Source: JANYIP01 sp031394045
GTDB taxonomy: Bacteria; Actinomycetota; Actinomycetes; Prado026
Reading direction: 5' to 3'
Length of the DNA stretch: 29,728 nucleotides
Assembly: GCA_031394045.1 (NCBI GenBank)
Contig: JANMWN010000118.1
Location: forward strand, 1 to 29,728
The translations under genes were made by a program, and so were the position numbers. The notes beneath the pieces were generated by a model that saw only the letters and a program-made list of their open reading frames with translations, made no database searches and was not told where the DNA came from. Shown here in pieces: positions 15,113 to 23,766 of this stretch; the first letter of the stretch is position 1, and every line of letters starts with the position of its first letter.

Positions 15113-15132
15113 TGCTGACTCGCGAGTCAGCA
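15113..15132. promoter_or_regulatory. Perfect 20-bp palindrome upstream of the FAD/GcvT gene
   Basis: TGCTGACTCG (15113-15122) is followed directly by its complement (15123-15132). The half-site TGCTGACT recurs at 15164-15171, touching the predicted -10. This is what a dimeric repressor or activator site looks like; no regulator gene is adjacent. Confidence 0.65.
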
Positions 15133-15148
15133 AGGTGCCTGATCCTCT

Positions 15149-15176
15149 TTGCTCCAGAACGTTTGCTGACTACCCT
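15149..15176 (+). promoter_or_regulatory. Leaderless promoter of the FAD/GcvT gene
   Basis: TTGCTC (15149-15154), a 16-bp spacer and TACCCT (15171-15176) end six bases before the ATG at 15183. No ribosome site is visible before that ATG, consistent with a leaderless transcript. Confidence 0.5.
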
Positions 15177-15182
15177 GAGCAG

Positions 15183-17636
15183 ATGGCTGATCCAGTTCTC
15201 CCGCAGAGGTCCCGCGTCGTCGTGATCGGCGGAGGCGTGATCGGCTCGTCCGTCGCCTACCACCTGGCCCACCTCGGTCAGGAGGTGCTGCTGCTCGAGC
15301 GCGACCGGCTTACCTCGGGAACCACCTGGCACGCGGCAGGGCTCATGGTCACCTTCGGCTCCACCTCCGAGACCTCGACCGAGCTGCGCAAGTACACCGC
15401 CGACCTCTACTCGCGGCTGGAGGCCGAGACCGGCCAGGCCACCGGGTTCCGGCCCGTGGGCTTCATCGAGGTGGCCAGCGACGAGGACCGCCTCGAGGAG
15501 TACCGCCGGGTCTCGGTGTTCAACCGGCACTGCGGGGTCGACGTCCACGAGATCTCGCCACGCGAGGTCGGCGAGATGTTCCCGCTCGCCCGTACCGACG
15601 ACCTGCTCGCCGGGTTCTACGTGGCGGAGGACGGGCGCGCCAACCCGGTCGACGTCACCATGGCCCTGGCCAAGGGCGCCCGGATGGCGGGGGCGACGGT
15701 CGTCGAGGGCGTACCCGTCATCGACGTCCTCACCAAGAACGGCGCGGTCACGGGCGTACGAACGGCGTTCGGTGACGTCGAGGCCGAGGTGGTCGTCAAC
15801 TGCGCCGGGATGTGGGCCCGCCAGCTCGGCGCGCGGTCGGGCGTCAACATCCCGCTCCAGGCTGCCGAGCACTACTACCTGCTCACCGAGGAGATCCCCG
15901 AGATCTCGCGTGACTGGCCGGTGCTCGAGGACCCGTCGCACCACGGCTACTTTCGCGAGGAGGGCGGCGGCCTCATGCTCGGCCTCTTCGAGCCGGTCTG
16001 CGCACCGTGGAACGTCGGCGGCATTCCCGACGACTTCTCCTTCGGCGAGCTGCCGCCCGACTGGGACCGGATGGGTCCGTACCTCGAGAAGGCCATGGCG
16101 CGGGTCCCCATCTCGATGGAGGTCGGCATCCGCAAGTTCTTCTGCGGGCCGGAGAGCTTCACCGCGGACCTGCAGCCGGTGGTCGGCGAGGCCCCCGAGA
16201 TCAAGAACTACTTCGTGGCGGCCGGCCTGAACTCGATCGGCATCCTCACCGGTGGCGGTCTCGGCCGGGCACTCGCGCACTGGATCGTCGAGGGACGCGC
16301 AGACATCGACATCACCGGGTTCAACATCGACCGCCTGCACACGTACCAGGCCAACCCCGAGTACCGGGCCACGCGCACGGTCGAGTCCCTTGGCAGCGTC
16401 TACCTGTGCCACTACCCCACGAAGTCGATGCAGACAGCGCGCGGTGCCAAGGTGTCAGCCGTCCACGACCGGCTGGTCGCGCGGGGCGCGTACTTCCGCG
16501 ACGTGAGCGGCTGGGAGGGCGCCGACTGGTACGCCCCCGCAGACGTCGAGCCGGTCGTCGAGAAGCTGTCCTGGGGGCGACAGAACTGGTTCCCGTACTG
16601 GGCGGAGGAGCACCGGGCGGCCCGTGAGGACGTGATCCTCATGGACATGTCGTTCATGGCCAAGTTCCGCGTCGAGGGTCGCGACGCCGGCCGGATCCTC
16701 AACACCATCTCGGCGGCCGACGTCGACGGCGACACCGGTGTCATCACGTACACCCAGTGGCTCGACGTGGCCGGCCTGCTCGAGGCCGACCTCACGGTGA
16801 CCAAGCTCGCCGACGACAGCTTCTGGGTGGTCGCCTCGGACACGGCGCACCGGCATGCCCACACCTGGATGCGCCGGCACATCGGGGACGCGCACGCGTT
16901 CGTCTCCGATGTCACCTCCGGGTACGCCCAGCTGAACGTCCAGGGCCCGCGCTCCAGGGATCTGCTGCAGTCCCTGACGTCGGCCGACCTGTCGAACGAG
17001 GCGTTCCCGTTCCGCGCCGCCAAGGAGATCGACCTGGGCTACGCGCGGGCGCTGTGCGTACGCATCACGTACCTCGGGGAGCTCGGGTACGAGCTGTACG
17101 TCCCGACCGAGCAGGCCGCCCACGTCTACGACCGGATCGTCGCGGCGGGGCCGGCGTACGGGCTCCGGCACGCGGGCCTGAAGGCACTGGCCAGCCTGCG
17201 GATGGAGAAGGGCTACCGCGACTACGGGCACGACATCGACAACACCGACTCGGTGCTCGAGGTCGGGCTGGGCTTCGCCGTGGACCTCGACAAGCCGGGC
17301 GGTTTCATCGGGCGTGACGCGGTGCTCGCCAAGAAGGCCGCCGGCCCGATGACCAGGCGACTGGTGCAGGTGCTCGTCCAGGACCCCGAGCCGATGCTCT
17401 TCCATGCGGAGGTGCTGCACCGGGACGGTCGCGAGGTCGGGTACGTCCGGGCCGCGTCGTACGGCCACACGCTCGGCGGCGCGGTCGGGCTGGCGATGGT
17501 CGAGGCCGGCGAGCCGCTCGACCAGGCCTGGCTCGACTCCGGGCAGTGGGAGGTCGACATCGCGGGCACGCGCTACCCAGCCGCGACATCGCTGCGCCCG
17601 CTCTACGACCCGAAGAACGAGCGCATCAAGGCCTAG
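15183..17636 (+). CDS. FAD-dependent oxidoreductase / GcvT fusion (dimethylglycine or sarcosine dehydrogenase type)
   Basis: 817-residue cytoplasmic enzyme likely to demethylate an N-methylated amine such as dimethylglycine or sarcosine, with the carbon passed to tetrahydrofolate. The N-terminal half is a DAO fold: RVVVIGGGVIGSSVAYHLA binds FAD, and TTWHAAGL (His50) matches the place where DMGDH-type enzymes attach FAD covalently. GPESFTADLQPVVGEAP and GLNSIGILTGGGLGRALA close the FAD domain. After a central FAO_M-like linker (about 385-440), the C-terminal half is a GcvT-like folate-binding module (about 450-815), with QNWFPYWAEEH, DVTSGYAQLNVQGPRS, YLGELGYELYVPTEQ and RDAVLAKKAA. The frame is open from 15135, but ATG 15183 starts just before the FAD motif. 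Exact substrate cannot be set from sequence. Confidence 0.92.
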   Translation: MADPVLPQRSRVVVIGGGVIGSSVAYHLAHLGQEVLLLERDRLTSGTTWHAAGLMVTFGSTSETSTELRKYTADLYSRLEAETGQATGFRPVGFIEVASDEDRLEEYRRVSVFNRHCGVDVHEISPREVGEMFPLARTDDLLAGFYVAEDGRANPVDVTMALAKGARMAGATVVEGVPVIDVLTKNGAVTGVRTAFGDVEAEVVVNCAGMWARQLGARSGVNIPLQAAEHYYLLTEEIPEISRDWPVLEDPSHHGYFREEGGGLMLGLFEPVCAPWNVGGIPDDFSFGELPPDWDRMGPYLEKAMARVPISMEVGIRKFFCGPESFTADLQPVVGEAPEIKNYFVAAGLNSIGILTGGGLGRALAHWIVEGRADIDITGFNIDRLHTYQANPEYRATRTVESLGSVYLCHYPTKSMQTARGAKVSAVHDRLVARGAYFRDVSGWEGADWYAPADVEPVVEKLSWGRQNWFPYWAEEHRAAREDVILMDMSFMAKFRVEGRDAGRILNTISAADVDGDTGVITYTQWLDVAGLLEADLTVTKLADDSFWVVASDTAHRHAHTWMRRHIGDAHAFVSDVTSGYAQLNVQGPRSRDLLQSLTSADLSNEAFPFRAAKEIDLGYARALCVRITYLGELGYELYVPTEQAAHVYDRIVAAGPAYGLRHAGLKALASLRMEKGYRDYGHDIDNTDSVLEVGLGFAVDLDKPGGFIGRDAVLAKKAAGPMTRRLVQVLVQDPEPMLFHAEVLHRDGREVGYVRAASYGHTLGGAVGLAMVEAGEPLDQAWLDSGQWEVDIAGTRYPAATSLRPLYDPKNERIKA

Positions 17637-17660
17637 CCAGGTAGCCGGGCCTTGATGCGC
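17621..17660. terminator. Strong hairpin across the FAD/GcvT stop codon
   Basis: The 13-base arm GCGCATCAAGGCC (17621-17633) is perfectly repeated inverted at 17648-17660, with a 14-nt loop holding the TAG stop (17634-17636). The left arm encodes the last residues (RIKA). With no U-tract, it resembles the I-shaped terminators proposed for actinobacteria. It can serve both this gene and the convergent one ending at 17684. Confidence 0.7.
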
Positions 17661-17683
17661 CGCCCTTCAAGTGCCGGACGTCT

Positions 17684-18118
17684 TCAGCGGGCGAAGCCGC
17701 CCTGGAGCGCCTGGCCGAGCGAGCCCTGCAGGTGCTCGGAAGCGCCGGCCGCGACGAGGGCGGAGGCCCGCTCGAGGACCACGGCGACGATCGGGTCGCT
17801 GATCTCGTCCACGTAGTGCGGGCGCGGGCCGTGCCATGGCCAGTACGGCGGGCAGATGCCGCCGTCCTCCCAGTCGGCTGCGGCGCTGAGGAAGCTGATC
17901 CGCTGCCCGTCCGTCGCCTCCTCGTCCCGCTTGCTGGCGTGCACTCCGGCGGTCGCCGCCTCGGCCACCTTGGCCGTGAGCTCACGCGAACCGACCACGG
18001 CCACGGCACGTACGACCGTCGACGCGATGAGGGCATCGATCTCGTACGTGTAGCGGGCCCGGATCAGCAACTGCCAGGGCACGTTGCCTGCCCCGGGGAA
18101 GTCGTCCTGCGTCCACAT
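17684..18118 (-). CDS. Protein of unknown function, 144 residues
   Basis: Soluble protein not assignable to a family by eye. It starts MWTQDDFPGAGNVPWQLL and has a helical, Ala/Val-rich centre (IDALIASTVVRAVAVVGSRE). It then has an unusual aromatic and proline-rich segment (DWEDGGICPPYWPWHGPRP) with a single Cys, and a helical C-terminus (DPIVAVVLERASALVAAGAS). No signal peptide or membrane segment is seen. GGGAGACAGCC before the ATG and codon usage like the neighbours support a real gene. It stands alone, convergent with the FAD/GcvT gene and divergent from the lipoprotein gene. Confidence 0.7.
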   Translation of the reverse strand: MWTQDDFPGAGNVPWQLLIRARYTYEIDALIASTVVRAVAVVGSRELTAKVAEAATAGVHASKRDEEATDGQRISFLSAAADWEDGGICPPYWPWHGPRPHYVDEISDPIVAVVLERASALVAAGASEHLQGSLGQALQGGFAR

Positions 18119-18278
18119 GGCTGTCTCCCGTTCTGACCGGTGCGGGGGTGCACCCTGGTCAGGAGAGAGAGCGGCCGGCTCCGAGTCCTGATACCTGCCG
18201 AACGGGGACGATCAGTGCTGGTTGTCCGCTTGACTGCCACTCCTGGCTTTCGACTGGCCCTGCCCTGATGATCGGGCC

Positions 18279-20059
18279 ATGCACCGGTTGGCGGCAGTCG
18301 CTCTGGCCGCCGCCGTCGCAGTCGCCGCGTGCACGGGTACACCCAGCGCGCCGCACGTCACCACCAGCGCAACGACGCCGGGCGCTGGTGGGGCAGGCGC
18401 CGGTGGGTTGCCCGGTGTCACCAGCTCTGATTCGGTGCCCGTCCGACCGGCGGTCGAGTCGAGCCCGCCCCGGTTCCCGCTGGTCACGGCGTCAGCCGGA
18501 TCGGTGACCGTACGCGCCGGGGAGGACTGGAGCATGCCGTCTTGGGCCCGGCCCGCGGCCAACTCCGGCTTCTTCTCCGAGCAGGCGTCCCCCGACGACC
18601 GGGTCGTCGTCCGCAGCGTCGACCAGTCCTGGCGGGAGCTCGCACCGAAGCCGGGCGTGCTCGACACCACTGCGGACGGCTCCGCCCAGAACATGTACTT
18701 CGACTCGCTCCGGAGCCAGCTGGCCAAGCCCGGCCCGTTCTGGATGCGGATCTTCGCCTCCGGGATCGACTGGGCGCCGGAGTGGGTGGTGGCCCAGTGC
18801 AAGCTGCAGACCTACGGCCCTGACTACGACGGGCAGCGCCACCTGCCGCTGTGGGACGAGTGCCTCTGGAAGCACCTGCTGCAGACCTACCGGCAGCTGT
18901 TCGTCGACCAGGGCCTGCGCTCCGATCCGCGCCTCCAGTTCGTGTACGTCCCCGGCGCGTTCACCTGGGCCGAGTACGACTACGAGATGATCGCCGACGC
19001 GGTCAAGTCCGGCGACCTCACGTTCGTCGCGTACAAGGCCTGGTACGACCACGCATGGAAGGACCTGGCCGAGGTCTTCGGGCCGTACAAGGACAAGCTG
19101 GTGTTCACCGGCGAGGACTACCCGTTCGGGCCGTTCGAGCCGGGGCAGCAGGACGGTCTCGCCGCTCAGGCCGTCGCGGCCGGTATCGGCATCCGCAACG
19201 GCATCAGCGAGGAGTCGAACTTCCACCTCAGCGAGGCGCCCGCGTACGGCAGCCACATCCAGCCCGACGGGCACATGGTCGTCGACGAGTCGCTGCCGGT
19301 CCACGACGGTCACCACGTCGTCGCCACCGAGAACGAGTGCTTCGACACCTGCGGGTTCACGACGAACAACGTGCCGTACGCCGTCGAGCAGTCCGACCTC
19401 AAGGCGCTGCAGCTGCGGATGAACTGGATCTACGTCGTGCCGGACCAGTCCGACATGACAGCCGAGCGACCGTTCTGGGACTGGGTACGCCTGTCCATGG
19501 GACAGACCGCGACAACCAGCCCGGACGCGTGGGCCGAGCTGCGCGATGCCGAGGACACGTACTGGAACGACGCCACCGGGCCGTTCACCAGCCGCGCCCT
19601 GTGGCCGTCGAAACCATTCGTGCGCAACCTCGAACGATGGCTGGTACAACGCGACGTGCCCGGCGGCCTGGCCCGGCGGACGACCGTGGACGTCCACACC
19701 AGGGTGTTCGCCCCCGAGAACGGCGTCGCGTACGAGGGACTGTCGACGGACACCGTTCACGGGCAGAACGGGCTGTACCTCGACCTCGACCAACGCTTCC
19801 TGACCGGGCCGGCTTGGGTTCTGGTGAAGGTCACGTACTGGAACGCCGGCCGGGGGACGTTCGTGCTGCGTTACCCCGGGGGCAGACCCTGCCAGTGACC
19901 CGCGGTGGAAGCAGGGCCTGGAAGACGGCGACGTTCCGGTTGGACCACGCCACCTTCGACGGGACGCTGCCGGGGGGCACCGACCTCGGCGTCGTACGGA
20001 CCGGCGGGTCAGACCTGATCGTGAAGCTGGTACGGCTCGTACGCGTCGAGCAACCATGA
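18279..20059 (+). pseudogene. Secreted lipoprotein, glycosidase-like, with probable 1-nt frameshift near its 3' end
   Basis: The intact frame runs from ATG 18279 to a TGA ending at 19898 (539 residues). A lipoprotein signal (ALAAAVAVAAC, Cys18) is followed by a Thr/Gly/Ala-rich linker (20-60). The large domain has aromatic and acidic motifs of a TIM-barrel carbohydrate-active enzyme: FWMRIFASGIDWAPEWVV, FVYVPGAFTWAEYDYEM, FVAYKAWYDHAW and LVFTGEDYPFGPFEPG. Candidate catalytic acids are the Glu of TWAEYD and the Glu of TGEDYP (inference). A beta domain begins near residue 460. Adding one base to the CCCCGGGGG run (19874-19882) makes the frame continue as GQTLPVTRGGSRAWKTATFR to a stop at 20057-20059, with convincing beta-strand sequence (GTDLGVVRTGGSDLIVKL). 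So the gene is either recently frameshifted, phase-variable, or mis-sequenced. The specific family is not recognised. Confidence 0.7.
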
Positions 20060-20084
20060 GCGGCGTAGTGGCTGCGAAGCGTCC

Positions 20085-20978
20085 CTAGTCGTCGTCGCCT
20101 GGCTCATCAGCCGAAGACGTCTCGTCCAGGGCCACCGAACGGCGCAAGACTCCGGCGTACAGCAAGGCAAGAGCCTCACCCGCTGGGGCCTGCCACGCGT
20201 GGACGGCCAGCTCGTCGAGGCGGCGCAGTACCGCGTCTGGCGGATCCGGGAAGTCGTCCTGCTCGGCTGCTCGCCCACCGGCAGCGCGGGGGTACGCGGC
20301 CGGGACCGGTAGCGGTTCGCCCGGGCGCAAGGGCCACCAGGGCGGCAGATCGTCGTCTGTGCCTGCATCGATTGCCTGCAGTCCGAGCGCCGCGAGCACC
20401 CCGGACTGGGTCCGGCCGCGCCACTCCAGCAGCAGCCACGGATCATCATCGAGTCGATCGGCGAACAGGTAGAGCACCGCGGCGATGTGCTTGCACGGAC
20501 TCGCCGAGTCAGGACAGCTGCACCGAGCCGTCAGCTCGGACCATCGACCAGGGAAGAGCGGCGCCTTGGCCCGTACGAACACATCCTCCAGCTCGGCCGG
20601 CAGCTCGCCGGCGAGAAGGTAGGCCGCCAGCCCGACGCGGCTGGCCAGCGCGGCATCGATAGTCCCCCATTGCCGCTCCGTCGGAACCGCCAGCGTGATG
20701 CTGACGAGGTAGGGCTTCGGCCGCGAACCCTGCACCTGCGCTGCGAGCAGGCCGGCCGAGATGTCCAGCGACAGGATCTGGCCCTGTCGCGCATAGCGGC
20801 GGCCACGCTCGAGTCGGCTACCCAGCCCGTACGACTCGAGGATCTCCACGAACCTGCGCGACCACCACGAGTCGGCGATCGGGCCACGGGCCCGCCCCGT
20901 CGCGAGACCACCGTCAACCTTGATCGGCGCGGAGGGTGGGAACCGGTTCCACGGGTCGCCCCAGCTCTTCTTGGCCAT
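20085..20978 (-). CDS. SWIM zinc-finger protein, partner of the SNF2 helicase
   Basis: 297-residue cytoplasmic protein. The SWIM motif CxCx(n)CxH is intact: CSCPDSASPCKHI, with Cys153, Cys155, Cys162 and His164. The N-terminal part (FGDPWNRFPP-like start; SWWSRRFVEILESYGLGSRLERGRRYARQG) is the conserved segment found in actinobacterial SWIM proteins encoded beside SNF2 helicases. The C-terminus is acidic (ETSSADEPGDDD). The ATG at 20978 shares its A with the helicase TGA (TGATG), so the proteins are translationally coupled. SWIM domains bind DNA or proteins; a joint role with the helicase in DNA metabolism is an inference from the coupling. The frame is open far upstream inside the helicase gene, but those residues are not part of this protein. 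Confidence 0.9.
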   Translation of the reverse strand: MAKKSWGDPWNRFPPSAPIKVDGGLATGRARGPIADSWWSRRFVEILESYGLGSRLERGRRYARQGQILSLDISAGLLAAQVQGSRPKPYLVSITLAVPTERQWGTIDAALASRVGLAAYLLAGELPAELEDVFVRAKAPLFPGRWSELTARCSCPDSASPCKHIAAVLYLFADRLDDDPWLLLEWRGRTQSGVLAALGLQAIDAGTDDDLPPWWPLRPGEPLPVPAAYPRAAGGRAAEQDDFPDPPDAVLRRLDELAVHAWQAPAGEALALLYAGVLRRSVALDETSSADEPGDDD

Positions 20979-23641
20979 CAGCCCCCCCTGGCTTCGGGCC
21001 GAAGCTCGATGGCGGTGCGCAGGTCGTCGGTACTCAGATCGGTGAGCCAGGCTTCTCCAGTGCCGACCACCCGCTGCGCCAGGTCCCGCTTGCGGGCGAT
21101 CATCTCGTCGATCCGCTCCTCGACGGTTCCTGCGCAGACAAGCCGGTGGACGAACACGCTCTGGCTCTGACCGATGCGGTGCGCGCGGTCGGTGGCCTGG
21201 TCTTCCACCGCCGGGTTCCACCAACGGTCCAGATGGATGACGTGCGAGGCTCGGGTCAGGTTGAGGCCGGTGCCACCGGCTCGCAGGGAGATCAGCATCA
21301 ACGGGGGTCCCTGGTCGCTCTGGAACGCTGCCACCATCGCATCGCGTTGTTTGCGCGGCACACCACCGTGCAACCACAGGGGCTCGATCCCGAACCGCCT
21401 GTACAGGTGTGGCGCGAGCATGGACCCCCACGTCGCGTACTGCGTGAAGGCCAAGGCGCGGTCTCCGCTGTCGAGGATCTCCTCGAGCAGCTCCTCGATC
21501 CTGGCGAGCTTGCCGCTGCGTCCCGGCAGGGCGGACCCGTCGCCAAGCAGCAGCGCAGGATGGTTGCAGACCTGCTTGAGCTTGGTCAGCCCCGCCAGGA
21601 CGGCACCCCGCCGACTGATGCCGTCAGTCGCGTCAACTGATTCGAGCAGGTCGTCGACAATAGCTTGGTACAGAACGGCCTGCTCACGCGTGAGCACGCA
21701 CCGATCGGTGCGCTCGACCTTGGGCGGAAGGTCGGGGGCGATCTGCGGGTCAGACTTCACCCGACGCAGGACAAAGGGCCGGGTGACGCGCTGCAGCTGC
21801 TGGGTGGCCTCGGCGTCACCATCGCGTTCGATCGGGACGGCGAATCGCTCCCGGAACTCGCGCGCGGTACCCAGGAGTCCAGGAGCGACGACAGCCATGA
21901 TCGACCAGAGCTCGGCGAGCCGGTTCTCCACCGGCGTCCCGGTGAGCGCGACCCGGCGGTCGGCCGGCAACCTGTGTACCGCCCGGGCCTGCCGGGTGCC
22001 CGCGTTCTTCACCTGCTGGGCCTCGTCGAGAACCAGCCGTCCCCATGCGATGCCGGCCAGGACCTCGATGTCACGGGCAACGAGCGAGTAAGTCGTGAGT
22101 ACCACGTCCGCCGTCGACGCGGCAGTCGGCAACCCGGCGGTGTCACGACCGGCCCCGTGGTGGATGAGTACGCGCAAGGAGGGAGCGAACGTTGCGAGCT
22201 CACGCGCCCAGTTACCCAGCACCGATACGGGGCAAACGACCAACGTGGCCCCGTCAGCCGGGTCGGCGAGCACACTCCCGATGAGCTGAACGGTCTTGCC
22301 CAGACCCATGTCGTCAGCGAGGCAGGCCCCAAGTCCGAGTTTCCCCAGGAAGGTCAGCCAACCCACTCCTCTGGCCTGGTAGTCGCGCAGCGCACCCTGG
22401 AACCCGGGCGGTTGCTCGATCGGCCTGACCTGCGAGTGAACCGCCTGATCGAGCAGGTCTCCCAGCCAGCCGGTGGCCACGACGCCGTGCACCACCGTCC
22501 CGTCGAGATCCGGCAACGACTCGATCCCGAGTCCCGTGCGCAGCAGCTGGCCAGCACTCACTCGCTCGCGCCGCCCGACCCGCGCGAGGACACCTGCCAG
22601 GTCCTGCGCATCGACCTGCACCCACTGACCTCTAAGCCGCACGATCGACCGCCCGGCGACCGCGGCACCCTCCAGGTCAGATAGGTCGGCCTTCGACAGT
22701 CGTACGTCGCCGAGCGCTGCCTCCCACTGGAAGTCGACCAGCTCGTCGAGACCGAGCCCGGCGGCCACCACGGCACCGGTGCCCGGCGCCTTCCGGGTGG
22801 AAGCCTTGGCCCGCAGCCCGACCCGTCGACGGCCGGTCCACCACGAGGGCAGCAGCACTGTCACGCCGAGATCGGTGAGCGGAACCACGCGACTGGTCAG
22901 CAGGGTGGACACTGCCTGGCCATCTACGGCAACCCGCGTGGGCACGGAGGCCGCGAGGAGGCCTGCGAGCTCAGGTGCTACGCGCGTGGCCCGCGCCAGA
23001 TCTGCGAGCAGGTCGCGAGTCGTGGCTGAGTCGTGAGCGGAGGCGTGCGCCCACCACTCCTCCAGTGGAACTCGAAGGCCGATCTCTTCCTTGTCCGAGA
23101 CCAGTACCTCGACGATCCATGCGTCAGGATCTGCCTGGACGTCCGCTGGGTGGTCCCCCGCATCGAAGGCTGAAGCCGGCTCGTGCAGTCGCAGGCAGAG
23201 GTCCAGCCGGCCGGCGGTGACCCGGCCGGAGCGGACCCACTCACTGATCGAGCCGGCCAACGCACGGGCGCTGTTCGCGTCGACAGATGCGGGCAACCAG
23301 GGGTCACTGCGGGTCAGTGACACGAGCCATTGCTCAGGAAGGCTCCTGCGCCCCGAGCGACGCGGCAGCAGATCGACGCCGTGCAGCTGCGCCCGGACTC
23401 TGGCGTCCACCAGCTCGGCGAGCTCGTCCGCCAACCCACGGTGCGCCGCGGCCGTCGTGTCGGTGAGCAACGCGCGTAGCCCGGATCGATCCGCGGCAGC
23501 TGGCATCGGCCACCACCAGCTGCGTACCGATCCCCCGGCATCAACCGCCAGGCCAGGGACGAATCGGCCAGCTGCCACGAGTGTCGCAGCCATGCAGTCG
23601 ATCGGAGCGGGGACGTCGCCAGTCCGCGCGTCCGTACTCAT
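20978..23641 (-). CDS. SNF2-family DNA-dependent ATPase/helicase (HepA-like)
   Basis: 887-residue motor protein. The N-terminal ~400 residues are the SNF2-associated region found in this bacterial group. The ATPase core follows: Walker A in LADDMGLGKTVQL (Lys449), Walker B LVLDEAQQVKN (Asp539; the DEAQ form), and LTGTPVENRLAELWSIM. The second RecA lobe includes FTQYATWGSML, ISLRAGGTGLNLTRASHV and HLDRWWNPAVEDQATDRAHR followed by IGQ. All hallmarks of an active SNF2 translocase are present. The frame is open to 23842, but the ATG at 23641 gives the first family-like sequence (CMAATLVAAGRFVPGLAVD). Upstream is a gap of about 125 bp to the lactonase gene. Coupled by a 1-nt overlap to a SWIM protein, a pairing widespread in actinobacteria. 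Confidence 0.94.
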   Translation of the reverse strand: MSTDARTGDVPAPIDCMAATLVAAGRFVPGLAVDAGGSVRSWWWPMPAAADRSGLRALLTDTTAAAHRGLADELAELVDARVRAQLHGVDLLPRRSGRRSLPEQWLVSLTRSDPWLPASVDANSARALAGSISEWVRSGRVTAGRLDLCLRLHEPASAFDAGDHPADVQADPDAWIVEVLVSDKEEIGLRVPLEEWWAHASAHDSATTRDLLADLARATRVAPELAGLLAASVPTRVAVDGQAVSTLLTSRVVPLTDLGVTVLLPSWWTGRRRVGLRAKASTRKAPGTGAVVAAGLGLDELVDFQWEAALGDVRLSKADLSDLEGAAVAGRSIVRLRGQWVQVDAQDLAGVLARVGRRERVSAGQLLRTGLGIESLPDLDGTVVHGVVATGWLGDLLDQAVHSQVRPIEQPPGFQGALRDYQARGVGWLTFLGKLGLGACLADDMGLGKTVQLIGSVLADPADGATLVVCPVSVLGNWARELATFAPSLRVLIHHGAGRDTAGLPTAASTADVVLTTYSLVARDIEVLAGIAWGRLVLDEAQQVKNAGTRQARAVHRLPADRRVALTGTPVENRLAELWSIMAVVAPGLLGTAREFRERFAVPIERDGDAEATQQLQRVTRPFVLRRVKSDPQIAPDLPPKVERTDRCVLTREQAVLYQAIVDDLLESVDATDGISRRGAVLAGLTKLKQVCNHPALLLGDGSALPGRSGKLARIEELLEEILDSGDRALAFTQYATWGSMLAPHLYRRFGIEPLWLHGGVPRKQRDAMVAAFQSDQGPPLMLISLRAGGTGLNLTRASHVIHLDRWWNPAVEDQATDRAHRIGQSQSVFVHRLVCAGTVEERIDEMIARKRDLAQRVVGTGEAWLTDLSTDDLRTAIELRPEARGG

Positions 23642-23766
23642 CTCGGCCCGTCGTGCATCCCAAGAGACTAGAGACACCCGGCAGCCGCCCAGCGAGTGCA
23701 TCTGGTTTGAACTACTGCCTACAACCGTCGGCGCTATCCGGACATGACGTGAGCCGGTCCGAACAG

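Noticed and set aside
14274..16412. A 712-codon open frame on the minus strand opposite the aminotransferase remnant and FAD/GcvT gene
   Set aside because: Its product is compositionally a GC-rich antisense shadow (Arg, Gly, Asp, Val rich, no family motif), while the plus strand codes a clear enzyme.
18195..18225. GGGAC-containing stretch upstream of the lipoprotein as a second DosR box
   Set aside because: Only the left half GGGAC matches; the right half does not fit the consensus.
18492..20057. A 521-codon minus-strand frame opposite the lipoprotein gene
   Set aside because: No motif; the plus strand has a lipobox signal and structured domain sequence.
20979..21431. Upstream extension of the SWIM protein reading frame inside the helicase gene
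   Set aside because: The extension is Arg/Pro/Gly shadow sequence of the helicase; the family-like N-terminus starts at 20978.
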